From Candidatus Rifleibacteriota bacterium (GTDB lineage: Bacteria; Muiribacteriota; Ozemobacteria; Ozemobacterales; Ozemobacteraceae), in contig JADFYG010000010.1 in NCBI GenBank assembly GCA_015233155.1, positions 44,659 through 108,658 on the forward strand: a DNA stretch of 64,000 nucleotides. Reading direction: 5' to 3'. The notes under the pieces were generated by a model, which saw nothing but the letters and a program-made list of their open reading frames with translations, was not told where the DNA came from and did not search any database. The position numbers and the translations under genes are program-made. Every line of letters starts with the position of its first letter. Position 1 is the first letter of the stretch. Shown piece by piece: positions 16,804-26,470 of the stretch.

Positions 16804-17583
16804 ATGACCCTGGCCTCTGAATCATTTATATTTCCCAGTCTGTCGATCATTTTGCCATGCTATCGGGCCCGCGATTACGCAGGAGCAAGCATAGACGCCG
16901 TAGGAAATGCCTTCACCGGAATTGCGGGAGGCTTCGAAATCGTAGCGGTCGAAGACGGAAGTGCCGACGGTTCCGCGGAAGCATTGTTCGAGCTGGCGCG
17001 TTCCCGCCCATGGCTTCGCGTGGTCGTTCATCCTGAAAATCGCGGGAAAGGCCGCGCAGTGCTGTCAGGCTTTAAAGAAGCCCGTGGTCGCTTTGTAGTG
17101 ATGAACGATATAGATCTTCAGTATGATATCGACGATATGCGCCTGTGTTATCAGAATCTGTCGAGCGGAACTGCTGACCTCGTCATCGGATCCCGCATGC
17201 ACCCGGCCTCAATGTATCACATCCTCAGCCGGCAGATTCGGTATATATTCACGCGCCATGTCTACAGCCGAATACTCAATTTCGCGATTCGCAAATTTTT
17301 CCTGCCGGGGGTACGTGACACACAGTGTGGCCTCAAGGGGTTTTCCCGATCATTCGTTGATATCGTGAACCGTGGCCTTCCTATCATTGAAGGGTTCGCT
17401 TTCGACATCGAACTACTGGTCATTGCACGGGAAAACAATTTGTCCATCACGGAGATTCCGGTGCATTTCCACTATACCGACATTCCTTCGACCGTGAAGT
17501 TCGTGAAAACCGCCGGCCGTCTGGTCAAGGACCTCCTTCGTATCTTTGCGCACCGGCTTGCCGGCCGATATGTCAGTTCGTAG
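16804..17583 (+). CDS. GT2 glycosyltransferase, polyprenyl-phosphate sugar synthase-like
   Basis: The 259-residue GT-A enzyme has SIILPCYRA at the start, VEDGSADGS, ENRGKGRAV, the metal-binding NDIDLQYD motif (about residues 101-108), IGSRM and VRDTQCGLKGF, all typical of dolichyl/undecaprenyl-phosphate sugar synthases. It lacks the C-terminal transmembrane pair of ArnC, so it resembles soluble DPM1/FlmF-type enzymes. Its likely reaction is transfer of a nucleotide-activated sugar to undecaprenyl phosphate at the inner membrane. The next two genes, a YdjC-type deacetylase and an ArnT-like transferase, would process and use that lipid-linked sugar. Confidence 0.88.
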   Translation: MTLASESFIFPSLSIILPCYRARDYAGASIDAVGNAFTGIAGGFEIVAVEDGSADGSAEALFELARSRPWLRVVVHPENRGKGRAVLSGFKEARGRFVVMNDIDLQYDIDDMRLCYQNLSSGTADLVIGSRMHPASMYHILSRQIRYIFTRHVYSRILNFAIRKFFLPGVRDTQCGLKGFSRSFVDIVNRGLPIIEGFAFDIELLVIARENNLSITEIPVHFHYTDIPSTVKFVKTAGRLVKDLLRIFAHRLAGRYVSS

Positions 17584-17595
17584 TCATTCGTCTCC

Positions 17596-18414
17596 ATGCC
17601 TCAACGCCTACTTTTCATAACAGCCGATGATTTCGGCATGGATCCGGGTATCGATGATGGTATCCTGGAAGGCATTCAGGCGGGTGGAATCGGCAATGTC
17701 TCAATCTGGACAGCCTATCCGCATCTTAACGCCATCCCGGAGGCGATCAGATCGGTTCTGACCAGGGCCTGCACGGGCATTCACTGGAGTCTTTTTCCAC
17801 CTGAGATTGACATAAATCGCCCCCTGGATTGGGCAAGCGCTCTTAGTCTCGCGTTTCCCGACCGCAGGCGTATGGATGCGGAGAGAACGACCTGGGACGC
17901 AGCATTCGATGCCCTCGATCGGCAGGGAGTTCGTCCGGCATTCATCAACGGGCACCAGCACGTCCACTTGTTTCCGGGCTGGGTGAAAGCTGTCTGCTCC
18001 TGGGCTGTCATGCGCGGAATCACGGTCATGCGCCGTCCAGTGGAGGTCGGCTCCGGCGGCTTTTTCGCGAAAGTCAGACGGCCGGCACTAATGGTCCTGG
18101 AAAGCCTTGGCAGTCTGGCTGTCCGCCTCGCGCGTCGCTTTCCCCTGATATGGGTTCCGACGTTATGCAGGTGGGGGCGTTCGTTCACATTTGAAGCCGT
18201 GTTTGACGGGCTTTCCGAAACATCCCCGGACATTAAAATAGAACTCATGACGCACCCTGGCCGGCCATCTGACAGATATCTTCGCGAGACCCGCTCCCCC
18301 TCCGACCACCTGGGACAACTTACCCAGGTGTGCCGGCATGATCTTCCGGCGATCATTGCCAGACACGGCTTCAGACTGGCTCGACTCGACGGACGCCCTC
18401 TCAATAATGGCTGA
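17596..18414 (+). CDS. YdjC/ChbG-family carbohydrate deacetylase (NaxD/HpnK-like)
   Basis: The 272-residue protein has the family motifs: ITADDFGMD (about residues 8-16), a TGIHWSLF variant of the usual GxHxxL near 60-67, and NGHQHVHLFP (about 118-127) carrying metal-binding His residues. YdjC enzymes remove N-acetyl groups from sugars; NaxD of Francisella does so on undecaprenyl-phosphate-GalNAc and HpnK is linked to hopanoids. The flanking lipid-linked sugar synthase and ArnT-like transferase favour the NaxD-type role here. It begins 12 bases after the GT2 stop and ends 15 bases before the next gene. Confidence 0.85.
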   Translation: MPQRLLFITADDFGMDPGIDDGILEGIQAGGIGNVSIWTAYPHLNAIPEAIRSVLTRACTGIHWSLFPPEIDINRPLDWASALSLAFPDRRRMDAERTTWDAAFDALDRQGVRPAFINGHQHVHLFPGWVKAVCSWAVMRGITVMRRPVEVGSGGFFAKVRRPALMVLESLGSLAVRLARRFPLIWVPTLCRWGRSFTFEAVFDGLSETSPDIKIELMTHPGRPSDRYLRETRSPSDHLGQLTQVCRHDLPAIIARHGFRLARLDGRPLNNG

Positions 18415-18429
18415 ATTATCCGGGACGCA

Positions 18430-20199
18430 ATGACGGAGTATGAAATGAATGAGTACAATTTTTTTACACCGGCACGTCTGACGATTTTTGCAGCCTGCAT
18501 CTTCATGCTTTATTTTGCCGGTCTTGGCTCCGTGCCCCTGTTCGACCCGGACGAACCTGTATACGGTGAATTCGTCAAAGAGATGGTAAAAACCGGAGAC
18601 TGGACAACTCCTCAATTTACCGGCACTATCTGGTATGACAAACCCCCACTTTTTCACTGGTTCGCCTCATTTGCGGTCACGCTGCTCGGTCCAACCGAAT
18701 TAGCGATCCGCCTGCCTTCAGCCATCATGGCTACAGCATTGTCACTGCTTGTTTTTGCCTGGGCCTCTTTTGAACTCGGCTCCTTCGGCGGCATTCTCTC
18801 AGCCGTGGTAATGGCCACCTGCATTCAGCAGATTGTTCTGGCTCGCGCAGCCGTGACCGACGTCACCCTGGTTTTCTTTCTCACGCTCACCGTCTTTGCC
18901 TGGCGTCTGGGACAATCCGCGGACCGCCGGCTCACCCGCATCGGCTGGCATATTCTGGCCGGAGCGGCGGCAGGACTGGGAATGCTTACAAAAGGTCCCG
19001 TGTCGCTCGTGCTTCCAGGCGCTGCTTTCTTTATCTTCATCTTCTGGAAACACGATTTGTTCGTCGCAGTCAGGACATTATTCAGTCCGGAAACCGGCAT
19101 CATGCTCGCCACAGCCCTCCTGACAGGGCTTCCATGGTTTATCATCAGCTGGAGACTTCATCCTGATGCTTTCTATCACGACATGATCCTGGTAAACCAT
19201 ATCCAGAGATTCCTTAAACCGGAACACCCGGAGCAGACCACCGCCTGGTATTCCCATTTGATGAACATTCCAGTTCTTTTGTTATTCTTCTTTCCGTGGA
19301 GCATTTTTCTACCACAAAGTCTGAGCGATTTCTGGAAACATCGCAAAACTCATGACGGACTCGTTCTTGCAGCCATATACGGCGCGACTGTATTCGTGTT
19401 TTTTTCCATTTCCAAGACGATACTGGTAACCTATATTTTTCCAATGTATCCCGCAGTTTCACTTCTTACCGGGTCATGGCTGATGTCATTGACATCTTCT
19501 CCCGCCTTGGCATCGTCGTCCGCTTCGCCGTCATCATCCGCATCGATATCTGAGTCAACCTCCGATTCTCCATCTGCGACCACATCTATTTCAGTTTCAG
19601 CTATTGATAAAGATGCAGTTCCGGGAAGTTCCGGGGAGTATCGTCTGAAATGGTCTTTAAATGCCGGTCTCGCTATGGGCGTCATTTTTACACTCGGTCT
19701 TACGGTCGCCGCCTGGAACAAGTTTCCGGAAGCCATTGCCGCAGCTCCGGTATGCGGCGTAATTCTGATCGCGATTTTCGTCACTGCCCGTCGAGCCATC
19801 GACACACCGGCAAGCATTCCCTGGGCAATAGCGGCAGGCATGGTAATCTTTGCTCTGGGTCTTGCCTATATCGTTTTACCATTTGCCGGGCAGCGCGGTT
19901 CGACCCGGGAAATAATCGCTTATCTCCCTTCCGATGCCCGTCTGGCCGCATTTCGTCTCGACCGGCCGAGCATGCCCTTTATCAAGACTCCAAGTGTGAT
20001 TTTCTATGGTCCGCCAGGTGTTATTAACGCATCGGACGCCTCCGGTATCGAAAATTTTCTCCGACACACTGGGGCCTCCGGGCCGACTTTCATCATCACC
20101 CGGGACTCATACACCGCCTCTCTGACGCAACAATTCGGCGTGCATGAAATCGCTACCCTTGGTGGCTTCGGCCTGACGGCATTCTATCCGGACAAGTGA
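18430..20199 (+). CDS. ArnT-like (GT39/GT83) lipid-linked sugar transferase
   Basis: The 589-residue membrane glycosyltransferase has the PMT/ArnT N-terminal signature: DPDEPVYGEF (about residues 39-48), KTGDWTTPQF and YDKPPLFHW (about 69-77), followed by about eleven membrane segments. ArnT-type enzymes move a sugar from undecaprenyl phosphate to lipid A at the periplasmic face. A second in-frame ATG at 18445 is an alternative start. An oddity is a Ser/Thr-rich, helix-breaking insert of about 45 residues (roughly 354-400) between two membrane segments. It is third in the operon after the GT2 synthase and the deacetylase. Confidence 0.85.
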   Translation: MTEYEMNEYNFFTPARLTIFAACIFMLYFAGLGSVPLFDPDEPVYGEFVKEMVKTGDWTTPQFTGTIWYDKPPLFHWFASFAVTLLGPTELAIRLPSAIMATALSLLVFAWASFELGSFGGILSAVVMATCIQQIVLARAAVTDVTLVFFLTLTVFAWRLGQSADRRLTRIGWHILAGAAAGLGMLTKGPVSLVLPGAAFFIFIFWKHDLFVAVRTLFSPETGIMLATALLTGLPWFIISWRLHPDAFYHDMILVNHIQRFLKPEHPEQTTAWYSHLMNIPVLLLFFFPWSIFLPQSLSDFWKHRKTHDGLVLAAIYGATVFVFFSISKTILVTYIFPMYPAVSLLTGSWLMSLTSSPALASSSASPSSSASISESTSDSPSATTSISVSAIDKDAVPGSSGEYRLKWSLNAGLAMGVIFTLGLTVAAWNKFPEAIAAAPVCGVILIAIFVTARRAIDTPASIPWAIAAGMVIFALGLAYIVLPFAGQRGSTREIIAYLPSDARLAAFRLDRPSMPFIKTPSVIFYGPPGVINASDASGIENFLRHTGASGPTFIITRDSYTASLTQQFGVHEIATLGGFGLTAFYPDK

Positions 20200-20252
20200 A
20201 TTGCCGATAGCATGATTAACAAAGGATGCTAACCTGTTAGTTGATGCGCAAT

Positions 20253-20281
20253 CATTTTGTGATTGGCATAACCACAAAATG
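20253..20281. promoter_or_regulatory. Inverted repeat between the ArnT-like gene and marR
   Basis: CATTTTGTG and CACAAAATG form a perfect 9-bp inverted repeat with an 11-bp spacer. It lies 54 bases past the ArnT-like stop and about 140 bases before the marR-like start. It could end the upstream operon, though no T-run follows directly, or be a regulator site. The role is undecided. Confidence 0.35.
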
Positions 20282-20363
20282 CTACATGGATACATGAGTT
20301 TTTCCAGCCATAGGAAATTTCCCGAGTGAGTAATTTATCTCGTCGCTTCCATTCGGTACCCTC

Positions 20364-20392
20364 TTGACTAGATGATCACAACATGATATTTA
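20364..20392 (+). promoter_or_regulatory. Possible promoter of the MarR-efflux operon
   Basis: A good -35 (TTGACT, 20364-20369) is followed at 17 bases by a poor -10 (TATTTA, 20387-20392), about 30 bases before the start codon. The surrounding AT-rich bases are a natural place for autorepression by the MarR-type protein. Only the -35 is convincing. Confidence 0.4.
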
Positions 20393-20422
20393 TACATAAA
20401 TCTTTTATATAGGAATAGTTTA

Positions 20423-20893
20423 ATGCCGCATGAATCTATAAATTTATTTCACGCTCTCCTCGGGGCCACCAAATCAGCAGTTAAAACAATCTGGGCCTCC
20501 GAAGAACTCGCAGGTCTCACCGGCCCGCAGTTCGGCCTGCTCAAGTCTCTGCACCACAGAGGCGCCATGACACCTGGAGAACTGGCGGAAATACTGGTTG
20601 TATCTGCCGGAAACATAACCGGTCTGATCGAGCGTCTGCGAAAACAGGGACTCGTGGAGCGTCGTCGCCTTGCCTCCGACCGTCGCTGTCTGCGCATCGA
20701 CTTAACCCCTGCGGGTCGCGCAAAGCTGGACGCAATAACCCCTGTCTGGGAAAAAGCTGTAAAGTCTTGCTTCAAACCTCTTTCACCGATCGAACGCAAG
20801 CAGCTCACAGATCTGTTAAATCGTCTCCACGGACTGCTTCCGGGAGGGCCACACTGCTGTCATACCAAGGATTCCAAGGAGTCTGGTTCATGA
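20423..20893 (+). CDS. MarR-family transcriptional regulator
   Basis: The 156-residue protein has the winged helix-turn-helix of MarR proteins: LTGPQFGLLKSLHHRGAMT, GELAEILVVSAGNITGLIERL (recognition helix, about residues 52-73), and the wing with GLVERRRLASDRRCLRIDLTPAG. The C-terminal dimerisation helices end in a Cys/His stretch (CCHTK) that might bind metal or sense oxidants. It is the first gene of a tripartite efflux operon and overlaps the TolC-like start (ATGA at 20890-20893). Ligand-relieved repression of the operon is the usual arrangement and is inferred here. Confidence 0.9.
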   Translation: MPHESINLFHALLGATKSAVKTIWASEELAGLTGPQFGLLKSLHHRGAMTPGELAEILVVSAGNITGLIERLRKQGLVERRRLASDRRCLRIDLTPAGRAKLDAITPVWEKAVKSCFKPLSPIERKQLTDLLNRLHGLLPGGPHCCHTKDSKESGS

Positions 20894-22272
20894 AGGGTTT
20901 TCATCGCTTTTTCTATTTCGTATCCGGCATCGTGATCTTCTTCCTGGCGCTTTCTTCCAATGTTTCCGCTGATCCTGAGAAAAATATAAAAGCCGGGGAT
21001 CGCGCATCCGAACTCGTGACGGCATATTTCGTCGCGATTCCCAAGATTCTCACGCTGGAAGATTGTCTCGATCTGGCAGTCGAACACAATCGCTCCGTTT
21101 TGACTTCAAAATTCAAAACGGATGCCGCCGTTGCTCATGGAAAACAGGTGATCTTGTCCCAGCGGCCTACCGCTGCTCTCACAGTTACCGATACAAGGCT
21201 CGGCGAGGTTTCCGCTCAGACTGTGGGCACCCTCCAGGATTCAGTTCGTCTCACTTTAACAGAGAATTTATCGCCTTTTGGCCGGTATCACAGCCAACGG
21301 CTTGCGGCAAGAGCGACAATTAACGCAGCGAAGGCTGAAGAGCGCCGAGCCGCCGTGGATACCTGTTTCAATGTAACCCGAGCATTCTACGATCTGTTGC
21401 TCGCTGAAGAACAGATACGTGTCGCATCCGCATCCGTCGATCAGCTTCAGAAACATCGCGACCACACTGATCAACTGGTAAAAGCGGGAACCGCTCCCCG
21501 TTTCGATCTGCTCCGCGCGGAAGTCCAGTTGTCATCGGCACGCCCGACGCTGATCAAGGCCCAGCATCTGCGTTCAACCGCTTTGGCCGATCTCCTGCAT
21601 CTGATCGCCCTGGACCCTGCCGCTGAACCGGTAGCTGTCGGCTCCTTCCCCGTCTCTTTGGCCGACCTTCCCCGCAATGAAGAGCAGGCGGTGCTTCTGG
21701 CAAGCAAGGAGCGCCCTGATCTGGCTTCCGCCATGGCGTCTGAAGAAGTGGCGCGTCGCCAGATTACACTCTCACGCCAGGCTCTTCAGCCCGTGGTGCA
21801 GGTCACAGGAATGACCGAGCAGGCACGGGGCTCGCGTACTCCCATTTCGATTTACAGAGATAACTGGTCGGTAATAGCAGGTCTTGTGTTTCCTGTTTTC
21901 GATTCGGGTTTTTCCCGCGCGCAAACCCGCGAAGCCCAGGCAGGTCTGTCCCAGTCAGTAATCAATACCGAGAACATTTTATCAGCCCTAAGAGTAGACA
22001 TACGCAAGGCTCTTTCCGCACTTTCTGAAGCGGAGGAAGTTCTCGCAAGCCAGAAGAAGAACGTCGAACAGGCGGAGGAAGCTCTGGCAATAGCCCAGAC
22101 CGCTTACGGCACCGGTGCCAATACGGCGCTCGACGTTCTTGACGCAGAGCTGGCACTTACCCAGGCAAAAACGTTATGGTTTCAGGCCATGCATGATCGC
22201 GTAGTGGCATCTGCGCAACTAGAGCATTCACTTGGCATCCTGCCTGTTCAATTTCGTGTACAAAAGCACTGA
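20890..22272 (+). CDS. TolC-family outer membrane efflux protein
   Basis: The start at 20890 overlaps the marR stop, has AAGGAG upstream and opens a signal peptide ending near SADPE; the frame also runs upstream inside marR. The 460-residue protein shows the duplicated TolC layout: TLEDCLDLAVEHN at the first repeat, long coiled-coil helices (AEERRAAVDTCFNVTRAFYDLL), and a second repeat (ALSEAEEVLASQKKNVEQAEEAL, TGANTALDVLDAELALTQAK). It would form the outer-membrane channel for the adaptor and RND pump encoded directly downstream. Confidence 0.92.
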   Translation: MKGFHRFFYFVSGIVIFFLALSSNVSADPEKNIKAGDRASELVTAYFVAIPKILTLEDCLDLAVEHNRSVLTSKFKTDAAVAHGKQVILSQRPTAALTVTDTRLGEVSAQTVGTLQDSVRLTLTENLSPFGRYHSQRLAARATINAAKAEERRAAVDTCFNVTRAFYDLLLAEEQIRVASASVDQLQKHRDHTDQLVKAGTAPRFDLLRAEVQLSSARPTLIKAQHLRSTALADLLHLIALDPAAEPVAVGSFPVSLADLPRNEEQAVLLASKERPDLASAMASEEVARRQITLSRQALQPVVQVTGMTEQARGSRTPISIYRDNWSVIAGLVFPVFDSGFSRAQTREAQAGLSQSVINTENILSALRVDIRKALSALSEAEEVLASQKKNVEQAEEALAIAQTAYGTGANTALDVLDAELALTQAKTLWFQAMHDRVVASAQLEHSLGILPVQFRVQKH

Positions 22273-22314
22273 GTCGGCCGAATGTCACCCCTTGTGCATT
22301 AAAAGGAAAACATT

Positions 22315-23379
22315 ATGAATACACATTTTATCCGTGTCCGCATCACCTTTCTGTCTTTTATTTCCGCCTTTTCCATGATTTTCACACCTTTCTGCACGGC
22401 AGCTTCGGCTGCCTCGCCTGACGACGCCGTCACTGCATCAGCAGCTGTTTCAGCGACAAATGAACCCAAAAACACTGATGAATCCATCAATCTGGCCGTA
22501 GGGGAGCTTATCGGGGAAGTTCTGCCGATGCGCAAAGCAGCTCTCGCAACGAAAGTCAGCGGCCGTTTGGTTTTCGTGCCACTTTTCTCCGGCGAATCCG
22601 CCGCATCGGGAACCATTATAGCCACGATAGACCCGCGTGATTTCGAGCTGGCCGTGGAGCAGTCTCAGGCTGCTCTCGAGGCGGCGCGTGTGCGTTTGAA
22701 ACAGCTCGAAACAGGCTTCCGGCCGGAGGAACGGCGTTCGGCGGCCGAGACTCTTAAACAGGCGCTGGCGAATCGCGACAATGCTCAGGCTGATTATCTG
22801 CGCATGCGCGACCTGTGCAAGGCGGGAGCCGTTTCCCAGCAGACGCTGGATGCCGCTGAAGCACGTGCAAAAGTAAACGAAGCCCAGTACATTGCCGCTC
22901 GCGAACAAAAATCTCTGGTCGACCAGGGGCCGCGACTGGAGGAAAAAGATGGTGCACGCGCTACGGTCCGACAAATGGAAGCCACCCTTGATCTGGCCCG
23001 CCTGCAACTCGAGTTTGCAAGCATTAAAGCCCCGTTCGACGGTGTCATTTCGCAACGCATGCTGGATGAAGGCGCCTATGTGACGAGCAGCAATCCGGTC
23101 TATACCATCATGCAGATCGATCCTGTGATTGTCGCCGTAGACTGCCCCGAACGTTTCGTTCCAAGTCTCTCAACCGGGCTCAAGGCCGTAATCAGTCTTG
23201 ATGCATTGCCCGGAAGGAGTTTTTTCGGCACGCTTGACCGGCTTCCGGCGTTTCTTGATTCTAAAACCCGTGCAGCGCGGATAGAAATCACGGTTCCGAA
23301 CCCGGAAAAGATTTTGAAACCGGGGATGTTTGCGCGGGTCCGGATTTCACTTCCGGGGGAAAAGGCACCAGTAAAATGA
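22315..23379 (+). CDS. RND efflux periplasmic adaptor (membrane fusion protein)
   Basis: The 354-residue protein has an exported N-terminus, a Thr/Ala-rich lead, and the split lipoyl domain (KVSGRLVFVPLFSGE, GTIIATIDPRDFELAV at about residues 73-108). A long alpha-helical hairpin (about 105-215), the second lipoyl half IKAPFDGVISQRMLDEGAYV, and beta-barrel and membrane-proximal domains (KPGMFARVRI near the end) follow. This is the HlyD/AcrA family. It bridges TolC-like and RND proteins across the periplasm. It starts 42 bases after the TolC-like gene and overlaps the pump start by 4 bases (ATGA). Confidence 0.92.
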   Translation: MNTHFIRVRITFLSFISAFSMIFTPFCTAASAASPDDAVTASAAVSATNEPKNTDESINLAVGELIGEVLPMRKAALATKVSGRLVFVPLFSGESAASGTIIATIDPRDFELAVEQSQAALEAARVRLKQLETGFRPEERRSAAETLKQALANRDNAQADYLRMRDLCKAGAVSQQTLDAAEARAKVNEAQYIAAREQKSLVDQGPRLEEKDGARATVRQMEATLDLARLQLEFASIKAPFDGVISQRMLDEGAYVTSSNPVYTIMQIDPVIVAVDCPERFVPSLSTGLKAVISLDALPGRSFFGTLDRLPAFLDSKTRAARIEITVPNPEKILKPGMFARVRISLPGEKAPVK

Positions 23380-26300
23380 ATCTCGCTGATATATGTATTC
23401 GTCGTCCTGTTTTTACTCTGATGATCATATCGGCAATGGTCGTACTGGGGGCGTTTTCTTACAGCGGCCTCGGTCTCGATCTGATGCCCAAAATGGACTT
23501 TCCGATCATACGCATCGCGGCAACGCTTCCGGGTGCGAGTCCGGAGGAAATGGAAACCCAGATCGCCAAACCAATTGAAGAAGCTGTCAACACAGCAGGC
23601 GGAATTGACGAAATCAACACAAAATGTCTTTTCGGGGCCGCGCAGATAGCCGTAAGATTCAATCTCGAAAAAGACATCAACGTCGCCGCCCAGGAAGTGC
23701 GCGATCGTATAGCCCGTATTCTGAAAGATTTTCCGGAAGGCACTGATCCGCCAATCATCGAAAAACTGGATCCGGATGCGTCACCAGTCATTACGCTCAT
23801 CATTTCAGGAAAAATGGCGCTCCGTGAGCTGACCTTTTTTACGAAGAAACATATCAAGGAACCGCTCGAATCGATTGAAGGCGTAGGTGCAATCCAGGTC
23901 GTCGGCGGACGCGAACGTGAAATACATGTCGAGCTTGATGCAAAAAAGCTTGGAGCCTACAATATATCGTCCACGCAGATACGCGATGCACTGCAGTCCC
24001 AGAATGTTGAAATACCCGGTGGTCAGGTAACCGAAAAAGACCGTGAGTTCGTTCTCAGAACCCTGGGACGCATTTATGATCCGGTCAAATTCGGGGAAGT
24101 GGTCGTCACAACACTGAACAACACGCCAATTTGCGTGAAAGATCTCGGAACAGTATATGACGGTGAGGCCGAGCCACGAACACTTGCGCGTCTCGACGGC
24201 GTTAACGCTCTTTCCCTCGTCATTCAAAAGCAGTCCGGAGTGAATACGCTCGATGTCATAGGACGCATCAAGAAACGCATTAAAGAGCTTTCCGTGAATT
24301 TCCCGGAGGGAATGTCGGTCGTTCCGGTTCGTGACCAGTCGGAGTTCATCGAAAATTCTCTGCATGAGTTGAAGAAGCATCTGATACTCGGGGCCATATT
24401 CGCATCGCTCGTGGTTTTCCTGTTCATGCGAAATATCGTCTCGACATTCATCTCAGCCACGGCCATTCCCGTTTCGCTGATTTCAACGTTCCTTTTAATG
24501 CGCCTGATGGGCTTTACACTCAATAACATGTCCATGCTCGGCCTGACGCTGGCCGTTGGTATAGTCATTGATGATGCCATCGTTGTGCTAGAAAATATAT
24601 TCCGTCACATGGAAGAAAAGCAGTCTGATGCGGTAACCGCAGCACATGAGGGAACAGCGGAGATTTACCTTGCTGTTATGGCGACGTCGCTTTCCCTGTC
24701 TGTAATTTTCGTTCCGGTTGCTTTCATGGAAGGCATCATCGGAAGATTTCTCAACAATTTCGGACTTACTATAGCCTTCGCCATTCTGGTGTCCGTCTTC
24801 GTTTCATTCAGTCTGACCCCAATGCTCTGTTCGCGTTTTTTCAAATACAAATTCGCGCGTGGGGCCGGACACAGTAAAGATTCTAACTTCTATGCACTCA
24901 TCGACTGGTCATACGGCAAATCTCTGAAATTTTCCCTGAAATATCGTTGGACAATAGTTTTAATTGCCGTCTGCTGTGTTCTTTCTCTCAAACCCATGGG
25001 AAAATTTCTGCGTTTCGATTTCATTCCTGCCGACGATACGGGTGAATTCAATGTAAGTTTCCGTGCAGATGAAGGATCATCACTCTATGGCACCGAAAAC
25101 ATTCTCAAGGAGATCGAAGCGAAAATCGGGAAACTCCCGGAAGTGAAACACGTTTTCTCCACTATTGGTGAGGGTGTCGGAGTTGGCGTGAATGAAGCAA
25201 ATATGTATATTCAACTCAACGGCATGGAGACGCGTAAACTCACGCAGTTCGAAATCATGGATCAGGCCCGGAAGATCATGAAGGATTACAAGGATATGCA
25301 GCCATCCGTTCAGGCAAACGGGGGAATCGGCGGACAAAAAACGATAGATACTACATATGTCATCACCGGACCAGATCTCGACAAGATCAATGTTTATACA
25401 AAATCAATTATTGAGAAACTACGTCAGAGCCCGAAAGTCGGCAATGCCGATTCCAGCTTCATAGAACGGAAGCCGGAAGTACATGTCCGGCTCGATCGCG
25501 AGCGCGCGTATCGCATGGGAGTAAGACTCGATTCTGTTGCCGGATCACTTCGCACACTCATCGGGGGTGCCGATCAGATAACACGCTACAAGGAAGCCGA
25601 TGAATTGTATGAGGTGCGCGTGCGCCTTCGCGCGGAAGACCGCTCAAATGCGGAGGCAATCGCCGGAATTCTGCTTCCGACAACTGGGGGCGCCCTGGTA
25701 AGGCTGGACACCATCGCTTCCGTGACACTCGGCTTCGGGCCGGCGGAAATCGATCGCAAGGATCGCCAACGCAGCATAGCTGTCAATGCCAATTTGGCCA
25801 AGGGAGCCGCATTGAGCGAGATCAACGAGATTATTTCTTCCGCTGCAAGCATATTGAATATGCCTCCGGAATATGCAGGCGGATTCACCGGCCGTTCAAA
25901 AGAAATGGCCAGAACGGTCAAAGGCTTCATGGTCGCATTTTTCATGAGCGCGATCTTTATGTACATGATTCTTGCGTCCCAGTTCGAAAGTTTACTGCAT
26001 CCAGTGACTATTATGTTTTCCTTACCTCTGTCCGTTCCTTTCGCGATCCTGTCGCTTCTTATCACCGGTGGAACGTTGAACATCTACTCGGCGCTGGGTA
26101 TATTCATGCTCTTCGGCATCGTTAAAAAGAACGCCATTTTGCAGATAGATTATACCAACACGCTTCGTGAGCGCGGATACGACCGGGAAAAAGCCGTTAT
26201 CGAAGCGAACCACGCACGTCTGCGGCCTATTTTGATGACGACCGTCACCCTGGTTGCCGGCATGTTGCCGATGGCCCTGGGAACAGGCGCCGGAGCTGCA

Positions 26301-26444
26301 ACACGGTCTTCCATGGCCATCGTAATCATAGGCGGTCAAACGTTGTGCCTTCTTATTACGCTTCTCTTGACACCGGTTGCATACACGCTGTTCGACGATC
26401 TTATGGTATGGCTGACAAGCATTATGCCAAAACTGAAGACCTGA
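23376..26444 (+). CDS. RND-family efflux pump permease (HAE-1/AcrB-like)
   Basis: The 1022-residue protein has the 12-helix RND topology with two large periplasmic loops. The N-terminal RRPVFTLMI and DLMPKMDFPII, the helix-4 motif GIVIDDAIVVLENI with the paired proton-relay Asp residues (about 398-399), and the helix-10 motif FGIVKKNAILQIDYTN with its Lys (about 916) are all present. The set is complete for proton-driven export. It is the last gene of the MarR-TolC-adaptor-RND operon. A hydrophobic or amphiphilic substrate is likely, but the specificity cannot be read from sequence. Confidence 0.95.
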   Translation: MNLADICIRRPVFTLMIISAMVVLGAFSYSGLGLDLMPKMDFPIIRIAATLPGASPEEMETQIAKPIEEAVNTAGGIDEINTKCLFGAAQIAVRFNLEKDINVAAQEVRDRIARILKDFPEGTDPPIIEKLDPDASPVITLIISGKMALRELTFFTKKHIKEPLESIEGVGAIQVVGGREREIHVELDAKKLGAYNISSTQIRDALQSQNVEIPGGQVTEKDREFVLRTLGRIYDPVKFGEVVVTTLNNTPICVKDLGTVYDGEAEPRTLARLDGVNALSLVIQKQSGVNTLDVIGRIKKRIKELSVNFPEGMSVVPVRDQSEFIENSLHELKKHLILGAIFASLVVFLFMRNIVSTFISATAIPVSLISTFLLMRLMGFTLNNMSMLGLTLAVGIVIDDAIVVLENIFRHMEEKQSDAVTAAHEGTAEIYLAVMATSLSLSVIFVPVAFMEGIIGRFLNNFGLTIAFAILVSVFVSFSLTPMLCSRFFKYKFARGAGHSKDSNFYALIDWSYGKSLKFSLKYRWTIVLIAVCCVLSLKPMGKFLRFDFIPADDTGEFNVSFRADEGSSLYGTENILKEIEAKIGKLPEVKHVFSTIGEGVGVGVNEANMYIQLNGMETRKLTQFEIMDQARKIMKDYKDMQPSVQANGGIGGQKTIDTTYVITGPDLDKINVYTKSIIEKLRQSPKVGNADSSFIERKPEVHVRLDRERAYRMGVRLDSVAGSLRTLIGGADQITRYKEADELYEVRVRLRAEDRSNAEAIAGILLPTTGGALVRLDTIASVTLGFGPAEIDRKDRQRSIAVNANLAKGAALSEINEIISSAASILNMPPEYAGGFTGRSKEMARTVKGFMVAFFMSAIFMYMILASQFESLLHPVTIMFSLPLSVPFAILSLLITGGTLNIYSALGIFMLFGIVKKNAILQIDYTNTLRERGYDREKAVIEANHARLRPILMTTVTLVAGMLPMALGTGAGAATRSSMAIVIIGGQTLCLLITLLLTPVAYTLFDDLMVWLTSIMPKLKT

Positions 26445-26470
26445 AATTCGGTAATACTACAACGGCACGT

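Noticed and set aside
19489..19630. A frameshift inside the ArnT-like gene at the Ser-rich stretch
   Set aside because: The frame is continuous and typical membrane segments resume in the same frame on both sides.
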